Positions 44,925 through 55,517 of a DNA stretch of 64,000 bases are shown here, in pieces. The position numbers were made by a program, and so were the translations under genes. Position 1 is the first letter of the stretch. Each line of letters starts with the position of its first letter. This DNA comes from Roridomyces roridus (lineage: Eukaryota > Basidiomycota > Agaricomycetes > Agaricales > Mycenaceae), in the NCBI GenBank assembly GCA_029378245.1, contig JARKIF010000003.1:3224001-3288000 (forward strand), given 5' to 3'. Under the pieces are notes generated by a model, which saw nothing but the letters and a program-made list of their open reading frames with translations, did no database searches and was not told the DNA's origin.

Positions 44925-45873
44925 ATGGAATTTCCTCCGCGTCTCCCAGTAGACCTGGAGCGCGAGATCTTCGAAACCGCAGCACTCATACATCCAGCTA
45001 CCGCGCCCATTCTTCTCCGCGTCGCCCGCCGCGTCCAGATCTGGTACTTGCTTGCCTCTCAAATTTGAAATGTCTCGCATTCTGAGTCTGCCCCAGGATC
45101 GAGCCACTTCTTTATCGAGTGGTTGTTTCATATGAACAGTCACCAATTCTTCGCGCAATCAAGTCAAAGCCACCCGCGTTCTTCCAGACCGCTGTCCGAC
45201 ATCTCTGTATCTGTTCCATGTCATGGAGTATAGAGGAAGCCCTGGACGTCGTTCGAGTGTGCCGTGGCATCGTCGATTTGGCACTCACCGATCAATACGC
45301 TTGCTCCGAGGTACTCGACGCTCTCGCCGATACGCACGTCCGACGGATGGCGATACCCCTGAAACCGCTGCAGGTCGACCTCACCCATCAAGCCTTTGCG
45401 TCTGTCACTCACCTTGACATTCTCGACTCGGTGGAAGTGGCTGACTCGAACTTGGTGGCAAACATCGTCGGTTTTCCCTCACTCACCCACCTTTGCTTGA
45501 ACGACGATATACCGTGGTGGATTGTGCATAGTGTGCTGTCCCAATGCAGCGAGCTCCAGCTCCTCGTCGTTGCTTGGTCGAGTTCGAGCGATCTGGACTT
45601 GTATCAATGGGCGAAGGAGAACCCCGTTCAAGACGAGCGGCTCGTGATTGTGCGGTACTGGGACTTCTGGTCCGATTGGGAGGAGGCTGCAAACGGCCAG
45701 TCCCTGGATCACTGGTCTCGGTCGCAAGATTTTGTCGCTCGAAAGCGAAGTGGAGACGTGCAAAGTACGTGTGTGTCGCTTCTGAGTCTTCCCTGAAACT
45801 CACGGCACGTGTAGAGGACCGCTACTGGCTGGACGATGATTCGTACTCGTCTTATATACGATGGCTACAGTAA
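44925..45873 (+). CDS. Agaric-specific protein of unknown function, intact copy
   Basis: Three exons (44925-45043, 45097-45764, 45815-45873) encode 281 residues. The start MEFPPRLPVDLEREIFETAA is followed by LLRVARRVQIW and IEPLLYRVV. This resembles F-box-like starts of agaric proteins that are followed by Leu-rich repeats (SLTHLCLNDDIPWW; CSELQLLVVAW). It ends with SGDVQ, then DRYWLDDDSYSSYIRWLQ. The duplicate at 41.6 kb keeps only the later part. A role as a protein-binding adaptor is possible but not shown. Confidence 0.8.
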
Positions 45874-46291
45874 ACGGACACAATAATGACGAATACGAGA
45901 CACACACAAACCCATGTCCGGTCAAGGAACTAGCAAACGCACCTCGACCTCCGCTGCCAGCTCTGTCCCTCGTCGCGCGTAACCATGGAGCTGAATCCCC
46001 TGTATTAGGACGACGCTCTAACCAACAGACGACCACTGCGCCGTGTCCACCGATACAACTCAACTCATAGTCCCGCTCTGAGATAACTCTCAGAACGACA
46101 CATCGACGTTGAAATTGAAGCGTCCACAAGTGACCATTGTACTGAAACACACAATCTCACCACTTCTCCTGGTTCGACTCCAGGTGCTGCCTTCCTTAAT
46201 CATCTTCAAGGGAACTGCTCCATCTTTGAAGTCGCACAGGCTACTTAAGACCGTTCAAGGATACGAGAGTGCAAACATCTTAACAACTCCG
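45874..46291. other. Gap with a T-arm-like palindrome
   Basis: Contains CCTGG-TTCGACT-CCAGG at 46168-46184, a perfect 5-bp T-arm. The upstream 70 nt does not fold as a tRNA, so it is probably a repeat head. Otherwise empty. Confidence 0.4.
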
Positions 46292-47460
46292 TCACTTCAA
46301 CCTCTCCAACAAAGGCACCACCCAGCCTCCCTTCCCAAGCTCCTCACCTTCGAGATGATACCTCCCGCTGTTCAAACTCCACTCCCAATTCGACGTGACC
46401 CAATCCGCCAATCCAGCCACGTACTTCTTCAACTGATTACGCGTTTCGAGGTCGTCCTTACACGCGGGCAAATCGCGCATCAACGCGCAGAATTCATCTG
46501 TGTTACGGTGGTACCACGCTCCTATGAAATCCATCGCGGCTTGGACGGAGAGTTCGTGTTCTTTCATTACGACGATGACGGCGTTGTGGATGTCCCCGCG
46601 GGCTTGTTCAACGTTGAAGGATAAAATGTCCTGGGATTTTAAAGTCAACCAAGTCCATTCAGGGTTCGATTTAGGACTCACATTGCCGACGCAGACGAGA
46701 TCCAAACCAATCGTCTCCAACTGCGCAATACGGGGATCCGCCAAGACATCCTCAGGAATGTCGAACGGGAGGAGGAGGAGGTTGAAGCAGCAGGTGACGG
46801 CACCGGTGTTGCGCCGGAGCTCCAAATATGACGTCAAGGTATCCCTGATTTTCAGCTTGCCCCGTTCCTCTGCTTCTTGGACCACAGCGTGGAGGTATAG
46901 ACTATAATTCGCCATGAACTTGTCTATGAGTGCAAGGTCAGTAGTAGCTCGTAGGCGTTGTGCAAAACTGATTCCGAAGTTTAGTCGATTGTTCATAGAA
47001 TAAGTGGGGACTAACGTGCGATGCATTTTGGCGAAAGGATGTTCGTCTGAGGCGCCTCGCTCGCTGCGATTTCTGCGGCACCCATCTGTCACTTCACGTC
47101 CCCGATAAGCAAGTAAAAGCAACTCACTGCATGGCATCCAACGAAATGACGGCCAGTTCTCGCACCTCCTCTGCACCGAGTGCATCCGTGATATCATCCA
47201 CCAAGAACAGGAGGTTGACAAAATCGCACGCGACGCGGTAATGCGCTGGTCAAAAACGTGCGGGTACGCCATGGAGGTCATCCCGTGAAAGTGTGCCGCG
47301 CGAAATTCTTCGAGCTGTTCTGGGGTGAGGATACCCAGACTCTCGACCCAGAGGTGTAGCTGTGCCATTAATGCAATGTGGGCAACCAGTATTGCATCCC
47401 ACATTGCAATAAAGGCACTCCTTGGCCGAGCGGTCAAGGATCGAAGCAAGAGTGAGAGAC
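46292..47460 (-). pseudogene. Class I terpene (sesquiterpene) synthase, one-base frame break and abnormal 5' end
   Basis: Exons ending at 47128, then 47072-47016, 46967-46682 and 46630-46292 join in phase. The metal-binding motifs are there: DDITD in the first exon, and NDILSFNVE, which is completed only when the 51-nt intron at 46681-46631 is removed. RRNTG-type and SGRY segments typical of fungal sesquiterpene synthases follow. The N-terminal part (LWVESLGILTPEQLEEFRAA) is one base out of frame with DDITD, with the break near 47235-47243. The expected first exon (ahead of LWVESLG) is not seen; an 11-bp hairpin (47372-47408) sits there instead. Such enzymes cyclise farnesyl diphosphate. No other biosynthetic gene lies next to it. 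Confidence 0.8.
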
Positions 47461-47560
47461 ACACCACAGGATCTTGACTACCCGGAAGTCCCGGGGACAC
47501 AACAGGGTTCTCTCCGGCTATGAGGAACGAACCTATAAATCCAGGGTCACCCGGAATTCA

Positions 47561-48462
47561 TCAGGGAGGAAGGGGGAAGAGCGCACTGTAGCCGTTGTTT
47601 TCCTGATACACCAAGAACGCTGGGACCGACTGTCCGTCGGTGTTGGTCCACGTCGCCATAAGCGCACCGGTGGTGGGATCGTAGCTCCACAGGGCGGTCT
47701 CGACGCCAACGCCCGGGTTTATCGTTTGCTGGCTGTACGAATTACCGGTGGTGGTCGACGGGGAGCCTTCAGGGACTTCATCTGGGGATTTTGAAAGATA
47801 CGCGAAACTGGGAGGGTAACACCCGGCAAATACGCACCTGTTCGATGCTGAACCGAGATCATTGCTGAACGAGTCGCCGCTGATGCCGGCCGCCATATAC
47901 GGAAAGTCGTTATACAACGGCGTGGAGGCGAGCATGGAGAAATGGGACGTCGAGCCCGGTGTGTAGGAAAAGGATACCACCAGCTCATTGCCGTCATTCT
48001 GGGACTGCTGGGTACGGAAAAATACTCCGTCGTTGTCCAACGCCGATGAAAGGAATCCGCTCGGCCCCGCAGCATTGACGCCCTGGACACGGATATTGCA
48101 GGTCACCCTTCAGATGCGTGAGCAAACAATTCACGTGGATGAAGGGAAACGTACGATACAGGTGAGACAGCCGAAGGGGTCGATTGACGAGGGAAGTTGC
48201 CTGTCAGGGGTCAGTAAAAAATCGCGCCCAAAGCCGATGATAACGCACTGCGGCGCCGGGGTTTAAGAAGTGGAAGACCACGAGCCAGACGTTGTGCATT
48301 AGTCAGCACGCCCTGGAGAGCCTGTGGTGCCCGAGCGGATACTTGGGAGTTCGAAGTACGTGTGTCGCCGTTGAAGGTTCGTTTAAAAGTCCGGGTGATC
48401 TCGGCTGCGTTGGAGGTGGAGAGAACGGTCAGACCGAGTGCGTATAGCAAGGAGAGGCGCAT
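47561..48462 (-). CDS. Secreted protein of unknown function
   Basis: Exons 48462-48249, 48200-48155 and 48107-47561 give 268 residues. A signal peptide (MRLSLLYALGLTVLSTSNA) is followed by a basic stretch (LARGLPLLKPRRR) and then a beta-rich Ser/Thr/Gly/Asn body (DNDGVFFRTQQSQNDGNELV; GVGVETALWSYDPTTGAL). A 30-nt stretch at 47837-47808 begins GTGCGT and ends CAG, but is in frame and shorter than a usual intron, so it was kept as coding. No family recognised. Confidence 0.7.
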
Positions 48463-49482
48463 TTGTGTGGAAGGAAATGTCGTTCTGGACGAACGCCGTC
48501 GCCTGTCCCATATATGGCAGGTGAACAGGAGTTCGATTGGGTCTAAGGGGACCAGGGCAAGCGGATACAAGATACAACAGCCTTTATCATTGAGTGAGGT
48601 TTAAATTTAACTTTATAGGAGTTGACATGAGACGCACAAGTTTCGAGTTTCGAGAATCACCGTCCGTTGACGGATCAACGACCGGATTGTGAACCACCCA
48701 GAAGGGATAGCTACGTGCTGAGATGCACCTCTTGAAGCGACAAACTTACTTCTGTGGAAGGACCAAATATTGCGCCGTGAAAGGGCCCAAAATACGGAGG
48801 GCTTCATGACTAGCACAAAGACTTACATCGCCGCCAGGACTCCCAGGGGAAACGTGATCGCGACGCGCACGCAAATTTCTAGAGCTGATACTTCAGTGAC
48901 CAGGAAGCAGACACTGGGGGCAGGGGTGAGATCCTCTTCACGGCGTTCATGGCCTATATAATCCTACGGTTCCGACAGCTTGAGCAGGTGAGCTCACGGG
49001 TCCGTGCAGGCTCAACGAAGATCGATGACGAGGAGTGACGGTGGCAATCAGCCCGAGGTCCAACAAGATACTGGTGCGCACTGCGCATTGCGCTTCAGCT
49101 TTGAGGTCGGGACTGCAGAGTATGAGCAGGGCCTGGTGGCGCAGGTGAAAGAAGGGAGTGAGTCACGGTCACGGTGAGATAACGAGACCAAACACATGCA
49201 ACGCACGGCAATTCGGCATCATGCATCAGCGGGCACCCATGCCGCCATGCGTCACCCAAGAGTACTACTGGGAACCGCAGGAAAACGAGAGAGCTCAGGA
49301 TACGTCTTACCGTTGGCACGAAATCGATCACAAAGCAATTGAATTCAGGGTGCGTGTGAAGTCAAAGAACTTAAATCACACCCTGCTCCTCGTTCGACTC
49401 GAGGCCTTGCATCACGGGCGATTCTCATATATTTTTCATTTTATTTTAAGTTTGGTACATACAAAATCTCTACCCAAAACCC
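48463..49482. other. Intergenic, contains a T-arm-like palindrome
   Basis: Includes CCTCG-TTCGACT-CGAGG at 49388-49404. No coding signal. It contains the promoter of the secreted protein (minus-strand TATATA near 48513). Confidence 0.4.
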
Positions 49483-51259
49483 TCAAACAGAATGCAACGC
49501 CTCCCCCGCCACAACCTGCTTGAAAATCTCAAACGCCGCCTCTGGCACAAATGCAGCCACCTCATGGCCCGCCCCAAACACCCTTGCAAACGAAAAGTTG
49601 TCCACATTCACAACAGCAGCGACCGCCTCGCCGTTGACGGTGATGTTGGTGAGGGGTGTGGATTGCAGTTCGGCTTGGCCGTGCCATGTCATGGCGAGGA
49701 CGGCGGCTTGGTTGCCGAGCCAGTTGCAGCTGAAGACGAATTCAATTTCGGAATACACAGAGAGGCAGGGAAGGAACGCACATGATATCAGCATCCCCAG
49801 CCCACACAAGCACCTTCAACCCCCTTTCAACCAAATCCGAAAGCTGTGGCAACAACGTCCTTGCATCATCTCCACTCGGCAGGAACTTGTCATACGGCGC
49901 ATCAGGGCACTCGGAGTACGAGGAGGACGTCGCGCCGATGGCCTTCTTGACGCTAGCCAGCCCGAGGTAGTCGACGTAGTCCTCTGGTGGGAAGGGAGCG
50001 TCGGAGCCTTGACGGAGGTCATATGCGTCGCGGTTGCCGACGGCGGATGAGAAGAGCGAAGCCTATCAATTTCCGCGTCAGCTGTGTGTCGAGGAATAAA
50101 AAGGGATGCATGGGACGTACACAGAAGTTGTCCGCATTGGAGCAGATGTTGTTGCTGGACGTGGTGTTACCGGCGTTGTAGCAATTTTGCTGCTGCGCGA
50201 GGCACCCGCCCGACTCGTAGTAGGTGGTGTTCATGCGCGTTACCGTCGACGCGGAGACGAGGGCACCGTAGCCCGGAGCGTTCTGCGCAAAGGTTATGTA
50301 TTCGCGGTTCTGGATGAGCGGGTCGATCCAGCCGCTATTTTACGATGAGCAAACAAGTCAAGAGATGAAGCGGAGAACGCACTTGTTGATCATCAACGCC
50401 TGCAGGTTGATCTTGACACCACTGAGCTTGCCCGCAGCGATGAGGTTGTTCTGGATGTCAAAGTACTCGGCAAACTCGGGACCGTAGTGACCGCCGTAGC
50501 TCTCGGTGGCGAGGATGAACTCGCGCGAGGCGTACTGCGAAAACTCGGGGGATTCGAAGAGCGTCTGGATGACGGTCCAAATGGCGGGGGCAGCAGTGTA
50601 GGTAGAGGTAACAGTGTCAGTGCCGTAGGAGAAGCCCGTGCCGATGGGCTGATCGATGTAGATCACTGGGAATACAGCTCCAGGACAGGAAAAGCGGACG
50701 AGGAGGAAGACGCACTGTTGCTGATTTCATTCCAGCTGTATGGGTTCAGGGTCGTCGCCTTTCCACCCGAGTTGACGGTACACGGCCCGTTTTCTGCGGG
50801 GTAGAGATAAGTTGCCGCGCGCGGGACGGAGAAATATCGAACGAACCCTGGAAAAGCCCAATCATGGACGAACACCCAGGACCGCCGTTCAACCTACGCA
50901 TCATCAACGCCAAGCTCAATAAGAAGGACAAGACGAACCAAAGAGTAAACGGCGCGGTGTCGGGTGAGTTACGGGCAGCAAAGAACCAGAACCACTGAAA
51001 CGTATTAGTCGGACCAGCTCGCCTTCGACAGAGTAAGGAAGCGCACGGTGGACATGGTGCTCGACGTATCGACGTATCCGCTCATCGTGTGCACGCCTGG
51101 GGTCGTCTCGCAGATGCCCGAGTTGTTGACATAGCGGAGACCAACTTGTGCTGCGGCCGACGCGAAGGTGTGGATGGTAGGACCGTCAGTTGTCTCCTTG
51201 GGGACAGCGGTTGCAACAGCGAAGGCGGCAGCAGCGAGGAGAGGGGCGAGGAAGTGCAT
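49483..51259 (-). CDS. Serine carboxypeptidase (family S10), secreted
   Basis: Eight exons add up to 472 residues. The N-terminus is a signal peptide ([20 protein letters not shown]). S10 landmarks are complete: [13 protein letters not shown] (oxyanion region), [12 protein letters not shown] with nucleophile Ser at about 187, GDADIICNWLGN with the catalytic Asp, and GAGHEV with the catalytic His. Cys residues in the insertion loop ([19 protein letters not shown]) and Asn-X-Thr sites suit an extracellular or vacuolar enzyme. It should remove C-terminal residues from peptides at acidic pH. The first intron separates the propeptide-like region from the catalytic domain. Confidence 0.93.
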
Positions 51260-51302
51260 TATCGACGTCGACCTGCTGGCCGTCCTCGACTTGTTAGAGG
51301 CG

Positions 51303-51309
51303 TTATATA
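51303..51309 (-). promoter_or_regulatory. TATA box of the S10 carboxypeptidase gene
   Basis: TATATAA on the minus strand, about 44 nt upstream of the ATG at 51259. Confidence 0.55.
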
Positions 51310-52339
51310 GTGCAGAGGGGGCTTCTTAGTACGCCGCGTGCAGGATTACAGGAGAATGTCTCGAGACACGCTGTGCATAGAGTAACCCATGTGTCGTGGC
51401 TGGCTTCCTTGAACGTTTGGAGCAAGTCGTCACAACGAGCACGCGAAAGAAGCGAGATAAGCGTGGGGCACATGATTCACCCAGTTACCGACAATTGATC
51501 CGAAAATGCGGGGTAATCATTCCGCTCGGCATTAAGTTCCCGATCATTCTTGGTTGAAACTTGGTTGAAACCACTCGGTATTTAGGTGCAGCCTCAGCAG
51601 GGACACTATTGAGATGGGCCGATAGCCAATTGTCTGGTCAAAAACACAAAGCATCCATTCGACGGTGCGACCCCGAATCGAATGAATACCACACGCAGGT
51701 TCTGAACGAGAACTCCTCTGAGATTTCCTCGGGAACACAAATTTGTGGTTCAAAGCGGTCTTTCACGTTAACCGCGAGGGTACCTCGGAGAAACTGGAGG
51801 AAGAGGTCCAAAATTTAAAGAATCTGTGTTGTCCACGACACGCCCCGAGTCGAACGAGTGACAGTGCCACGGAAATGGAGCTACGAGATGCTGCAGCCTT
51901 GGGGGTGCACAAATGCAACTCATCTGACGGTGAAGGGGCTGATAGCCAATTTCGTCAGTCTAAATCGAAGAAAGAACAAAAAACGCGCCCCGGCCTCGAG
52001 TCGAACGAGTGCAAGTGCCTGGGAAATTCTCTACTAAGGCGAAATTGGCAGCATTGGCTGAATTTCTTTGACTGTGTGACGGAGCGCTAGCACAATTTGT
52101 AGCTGCATCATCATCTTTGTGTATAACGCATGTCTGGCTCCAGCCGGAGAGAAGCGGCGGCACCTCTTTTACAATCCAAGTAGTTGGGTAGTTGTACAAA
52201 ATAGCTAATACGGCCTCGGCAAGCAGAACATTCCAAAATTCGAACCAGGTAGATATTACAATTTGTTCCAAATACTGGGGGAAAATAAGTCAGTAAGCTG
52301 ATGTGGTTGTAGCAGACTTACTTTTGACAGCCTTGAATC
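51310..52339. other. Intergenic with two minus-strand T-arm-like palindromes
   Basis: T-arm-like units at 51843-51859 and 51994-52010 (coding strand minus, CTCG-TTCGACT-CG(A/G)G). Their surrounding bases are partly alike (GGCACT(T)G before the arm), suggesting two related repeat units. No gene. Confidence 0.4.
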
Positions 52340-52708
52340 TCAACCACAGATGAACGACTGGACATTCGTTCCAGTGTTAACATTGATGCACGCTCCGGGT
52401 TGCTCCGTGCCAAAGTTGAAGCCCTCCTCGGTACATCCGGTACCTTCGAACAGGAGTACGTTGGCGGGAGCGCCCAGCACCTGTTTTCATGATCAGTCAG
52501 TCGCGCTTCAACACGAAAGCGCTGGAATGACATGGAAAGAGTGCCGGTTCCTGAAATCGCCACAGGCACCGTTGCAGGGGACTGTTGAGCCCTCGTCACC
52601 GTCGCAAGCGCTCCCACTGAAGGCAGTGAAGGTCTGAGCGCGGACATGAAGTGCGAGTGCCAGGATGACCGTGACGGCGCTAAGGAGGAATTGAGCAGAG
52701 GAGCGCAT
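52340..52708 (-). CDS. Small secreted six-cysteine protein, paralog 1
   Basis: Two exons (52708-52532, 52480-52340) encode 105 residues. Signal peptide (FLLSAVTVILALALHVRAQ), then six Cys: SACDGDEG, VPCNGACGDF, GTGC, GACINVNTGT and SFICG. The intron donor is GTCATT, unusual but at the same place as GTCGTC in the paralog at 53.8 kb, which supports it. Start chosen at the ATG directly before the signal peptide; an upstream in-frame ATG would block it. Small, Cys-rich and secreted, as with many fungal effector-like or wall proteins; function unknown. Confidence 0.82.
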
Positions 52709-52763
52709 GGCCGTGGTGGAATGAGCAGGATCCTGGAATCCATAGCGCCGCTTCACTCACGGT

Positions 52764-52770
52764 TTTTATA
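52764..52770 (-). promoter_or_regulatory. TATA box of six-cysteine paralog 1
   Basis: TATAAAA on the minus strand, 56 nt before the ATG at 52708. Confidence 0.55.
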
Positions 52771-53803
52771 CAGTGACTGGTACATGGGAACCGTTTGGAA
52801 TTTTTCAACCGAAAATGACTATCGGGGAAGGCAAACCTGCGGTCACAGGTTCCGTAGAACATCTGAATTCTGCTGGCGCCACATTCCGCGGCTGTACTCT
52901 CCAAGCTCAGTCGAATCTGCCTAGAATAGCGATTTGTATGTGTGTCTTTTGGCTTGGACTCTGGTCATCTGCCTCGTTTGGTGTGTCTTAAGCCAGAAAT
53001 ACGAGCCAATGTCTGCGGCGAAATCCACACTGGGAAGAGGTACCGCAATGCGCATATGCTCTCCCGCCGTTCTATGATCAGGTTGTTCCTGACCAGTTCT
53101 AACCGATTCCCACCACCAGTCAGTCCATTACTTTGCTTGCAATGTTCGTATCCCCAAAATAACAAATCTCACTGTGTGGGATGCTCGTCTGCATTGGATT
53201 TCACAAAGGGCTCCGGAGTTCGAATGCACGGCGGACAAACCAGGTGATTTACATCGAAGCACCCATTCTCACAGGCCCGTTTCCCGTAGCCGCTTGCTCC
53301 AACACATCCGGATGGAACATTCCACGATTCACATAATGAAGTGTATGTTTAGTGTTATAAAATTGCACTATGTGCCTGGGCTTGGCCTGAGAATTCGAAG
53401 ATGCATCCATGAAAACAAATTAGTCCTTGCCCTTTCTGTGTGCGTGCACCTGAAATCAAAACGTCTTCGCCCCAAATTCAGGCTTCACCTTCCCAGATTT
53501 CTTGTTGAGAAATTCAAAGACATTCAACAGGAGCAACTACTTTTAGGAATCGTAATGAAGTAAAAATATTGCTCACCGCTACGTTACTCGTAATACAAAA
53601 TCCTCACAGTCCTCACGTCCACCAATACAACTGCCGCATCACAAGTACCCAAGAATGGCCATGCAGAGGACCCCGGATGGGTTCGGGGCCATTATATCAC
53701 CGTCCGCGGCCGTCTCCTCGAGTCCTTGCTGTCCGAATTTTGTTCAACACATCGCTGACGCGGCCATATCAGACTTACTTCTGTGAGCATCGCAAACCCT
53801 TGC
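52771..53803. other. Spacer between the two six-cysteine genes
   Basis: About 1 kb with no supported frame. It does not show clear sequence duplication, unlike the genes themselves. Confidence 0.4.
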
Positions 53804-54172
53804 TCAATTGGGAAAACAGATGAACGACTGGACATTAGTTCCAGTGTTAACATTGATGCACTGCCCGGGTTCCTCCAAACCAAAGTTGAATTCCGTCCCG
53901 CTACATCCGGGACCCTCGAAAAAGACTACCGGGGCAAGATTGTCGAGAACCTGAAACGGTCTTCAGTCATGGTTCAATACGCGGGCAATACAAGTGACGA
54001 CCTCAAAAGAGTGTCGATTCCTGAAGTCATCACAACTGCCGTTGCAGGGGACTACGTCGCCGGCGTCACCATCACAGAAGCTCCCGCTGAAAGCAACGAA
54101 GCTAGCGCTCTGAGAGGCGACATGGAGTGCGAGTGCGAGGATGACGACAGTGCGGAGGAGGAATTGGCGCAT
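53804..54172 (-). CDS. Small secreted six-cysteine protein, paralog 2
   Basis: Two exons (54172-54002, 53950-53804) encode 105 residues, the same length and Cys spacing as paralog 1: SFCDGDAG, VPCNGSCDDF, GPGC, GQCINVNTGT, SFICF. Signal peptide FLLRTVVILALALHVASQ. The block DFRNRHSF and the C-terminal NVNTGTNVQSFIC are identical in both. A minus-strand TATA-like box lies at 54231-54235. A tandem duplicate in the same orientation. Confidence 0.82.
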
Positions 54173-54239
54173 GGTGAATTGCGAATTGCAACCTGGAGCC
54201 TGAAGGAACGCGGGGTTTCGTGCACGGTTCTTATACCAT

Positions 54240-55517
54240 AGCACTGTAATGTACGGCAACCCGCGTCTCGGCGGCTTGTACCCGCATGGGTACGGGTAAG
54301 GATACGGGTGGCGGTCCGCCTACCCGTGCCTCTTGGGTACGAGCTCTGCGGGACTCTGGAACCAAGGGGTGGCATTTTGGGGCAGGGGCGACGAATAAGC
54401 ATTCGGAGAAGAGAAGACGGAGGAGTGCGACAAAGAAAAAGCAACACTCTCCACGGCGTCAGGATCAATGGCGGATACTCGACGGATTCATCCACCGGAT
54501 TGGGTGGATAGGCCACAGCTGTCTTGTAGGTTCCTTTGTCAGGCTCGTCTTGGACCATATTCCGGCGGAGAAGCCATCAAAGAACAAGTCCCACGCAGGG
54601 CAGCCCGGCTGCCGCAGAGAGAACTACCGTGGTCTGGGGAAGACAGACTGCTCAAATCGGGGCCGGGCCGCATGCAGAAGAAACGAAAGGTGGCAGAGTA
54701 GATGAATGATGCGAGAGCGAAGACGTTGAACTTTGAAGCCCTGTGATTATCATTAACTCATTGTGAGCATCAAATTTACAGAGTCGAAATCAGATGCTTC
54801 GACGGACGCGACCACACGGGAGAGGTTGGGACTGCACGGGACGAGGGGAGAATTTTAGTCCCGCGCGACGGAGCTTAATGCCGGCGCGTCTTCATCGAGA
54901 GTGCTGTTGAATGGTACGGCCTGGATGACCAAGAGGCAAGGGGACCACAGAGAATAAGTTGTAGAAGGGACGCGCGGAGGTTGAACGAGGATTAGACGCT
55001 TTCGAAGCTCCAAGATAATCAAGTTTTTGATAGCGAATCGGGAGAGAACCATGCATAGATCCGAGTTTTTGCTCGTTTTGAGAATCCTAGCTGAGACTGG
55101 TGGCGTTCTTGTTCGCAGCTCCAAGATAATCAAGTTTTTGATAGCGAAATGGGAGAGAATCTTGCATAGTTCCGAGCCGTTTCAGGGTGCCTCTGGTTTC
55201 CTCCGAGTCGGGCCTCAGGCTTGTCAGCCGCGAGTTGGCGAGTTGCCACCCAGCAACATGGTTACTCACTAGGGTTATTGAGTCTTGACAGGATAGCCGG
55301 GGGGTCACCAGCGATATATGGTCTTGCTGATTCAAGGCGAGTGGAACGTCTTTGAGCGTCTGGGATGCATCGGCGCATCATGGAGGGAGACGACAAGTGC
55401 AATTGTGTTTGCACATGTTTGCACTTGTTATACCCCCCATCAGTCACTGCCAGTGAGTCACGGCCCTTGTCCTTCACCACACGACGCATTGACGACGCAG
55501 CTCCCGGCCATCCTGCC
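54240..55517. other. Intergenic, contains two 63-bp direct repeats
   Basis: No supported gene. The stretch near 54270-54340 is rich in TACGGGT/ACCCGT palindromes, like the transposon fragment at 41.5 kb, but no ends were found. Confidence 0.45.
55003..55176. repeat. Pair of 63-bp direct repeats
   Basis: 55003-55065 and 55114-55176 share GCTCCAAGATAATCAAGTTT and TTTGATAGCGAA(T/A), then GGGAGAGAA and TGCATAG and end in CCGAG, with few differences. The spacer is 48 bp. Confidence 0.75.

Noticed and set aside
47808..47837. Possible 30-nt intron in the secreted protein at 47.6-48.5 kb
   Set aside because: Shorter than the usual introns here and in frame without removal; kept as coding.
54270..54360. 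Palindromic TACGGGT/ACCCGT stretch as another hAT-like element
   Set aside because: No terminal inverted repeats or 8-bp duplication could be found around it.
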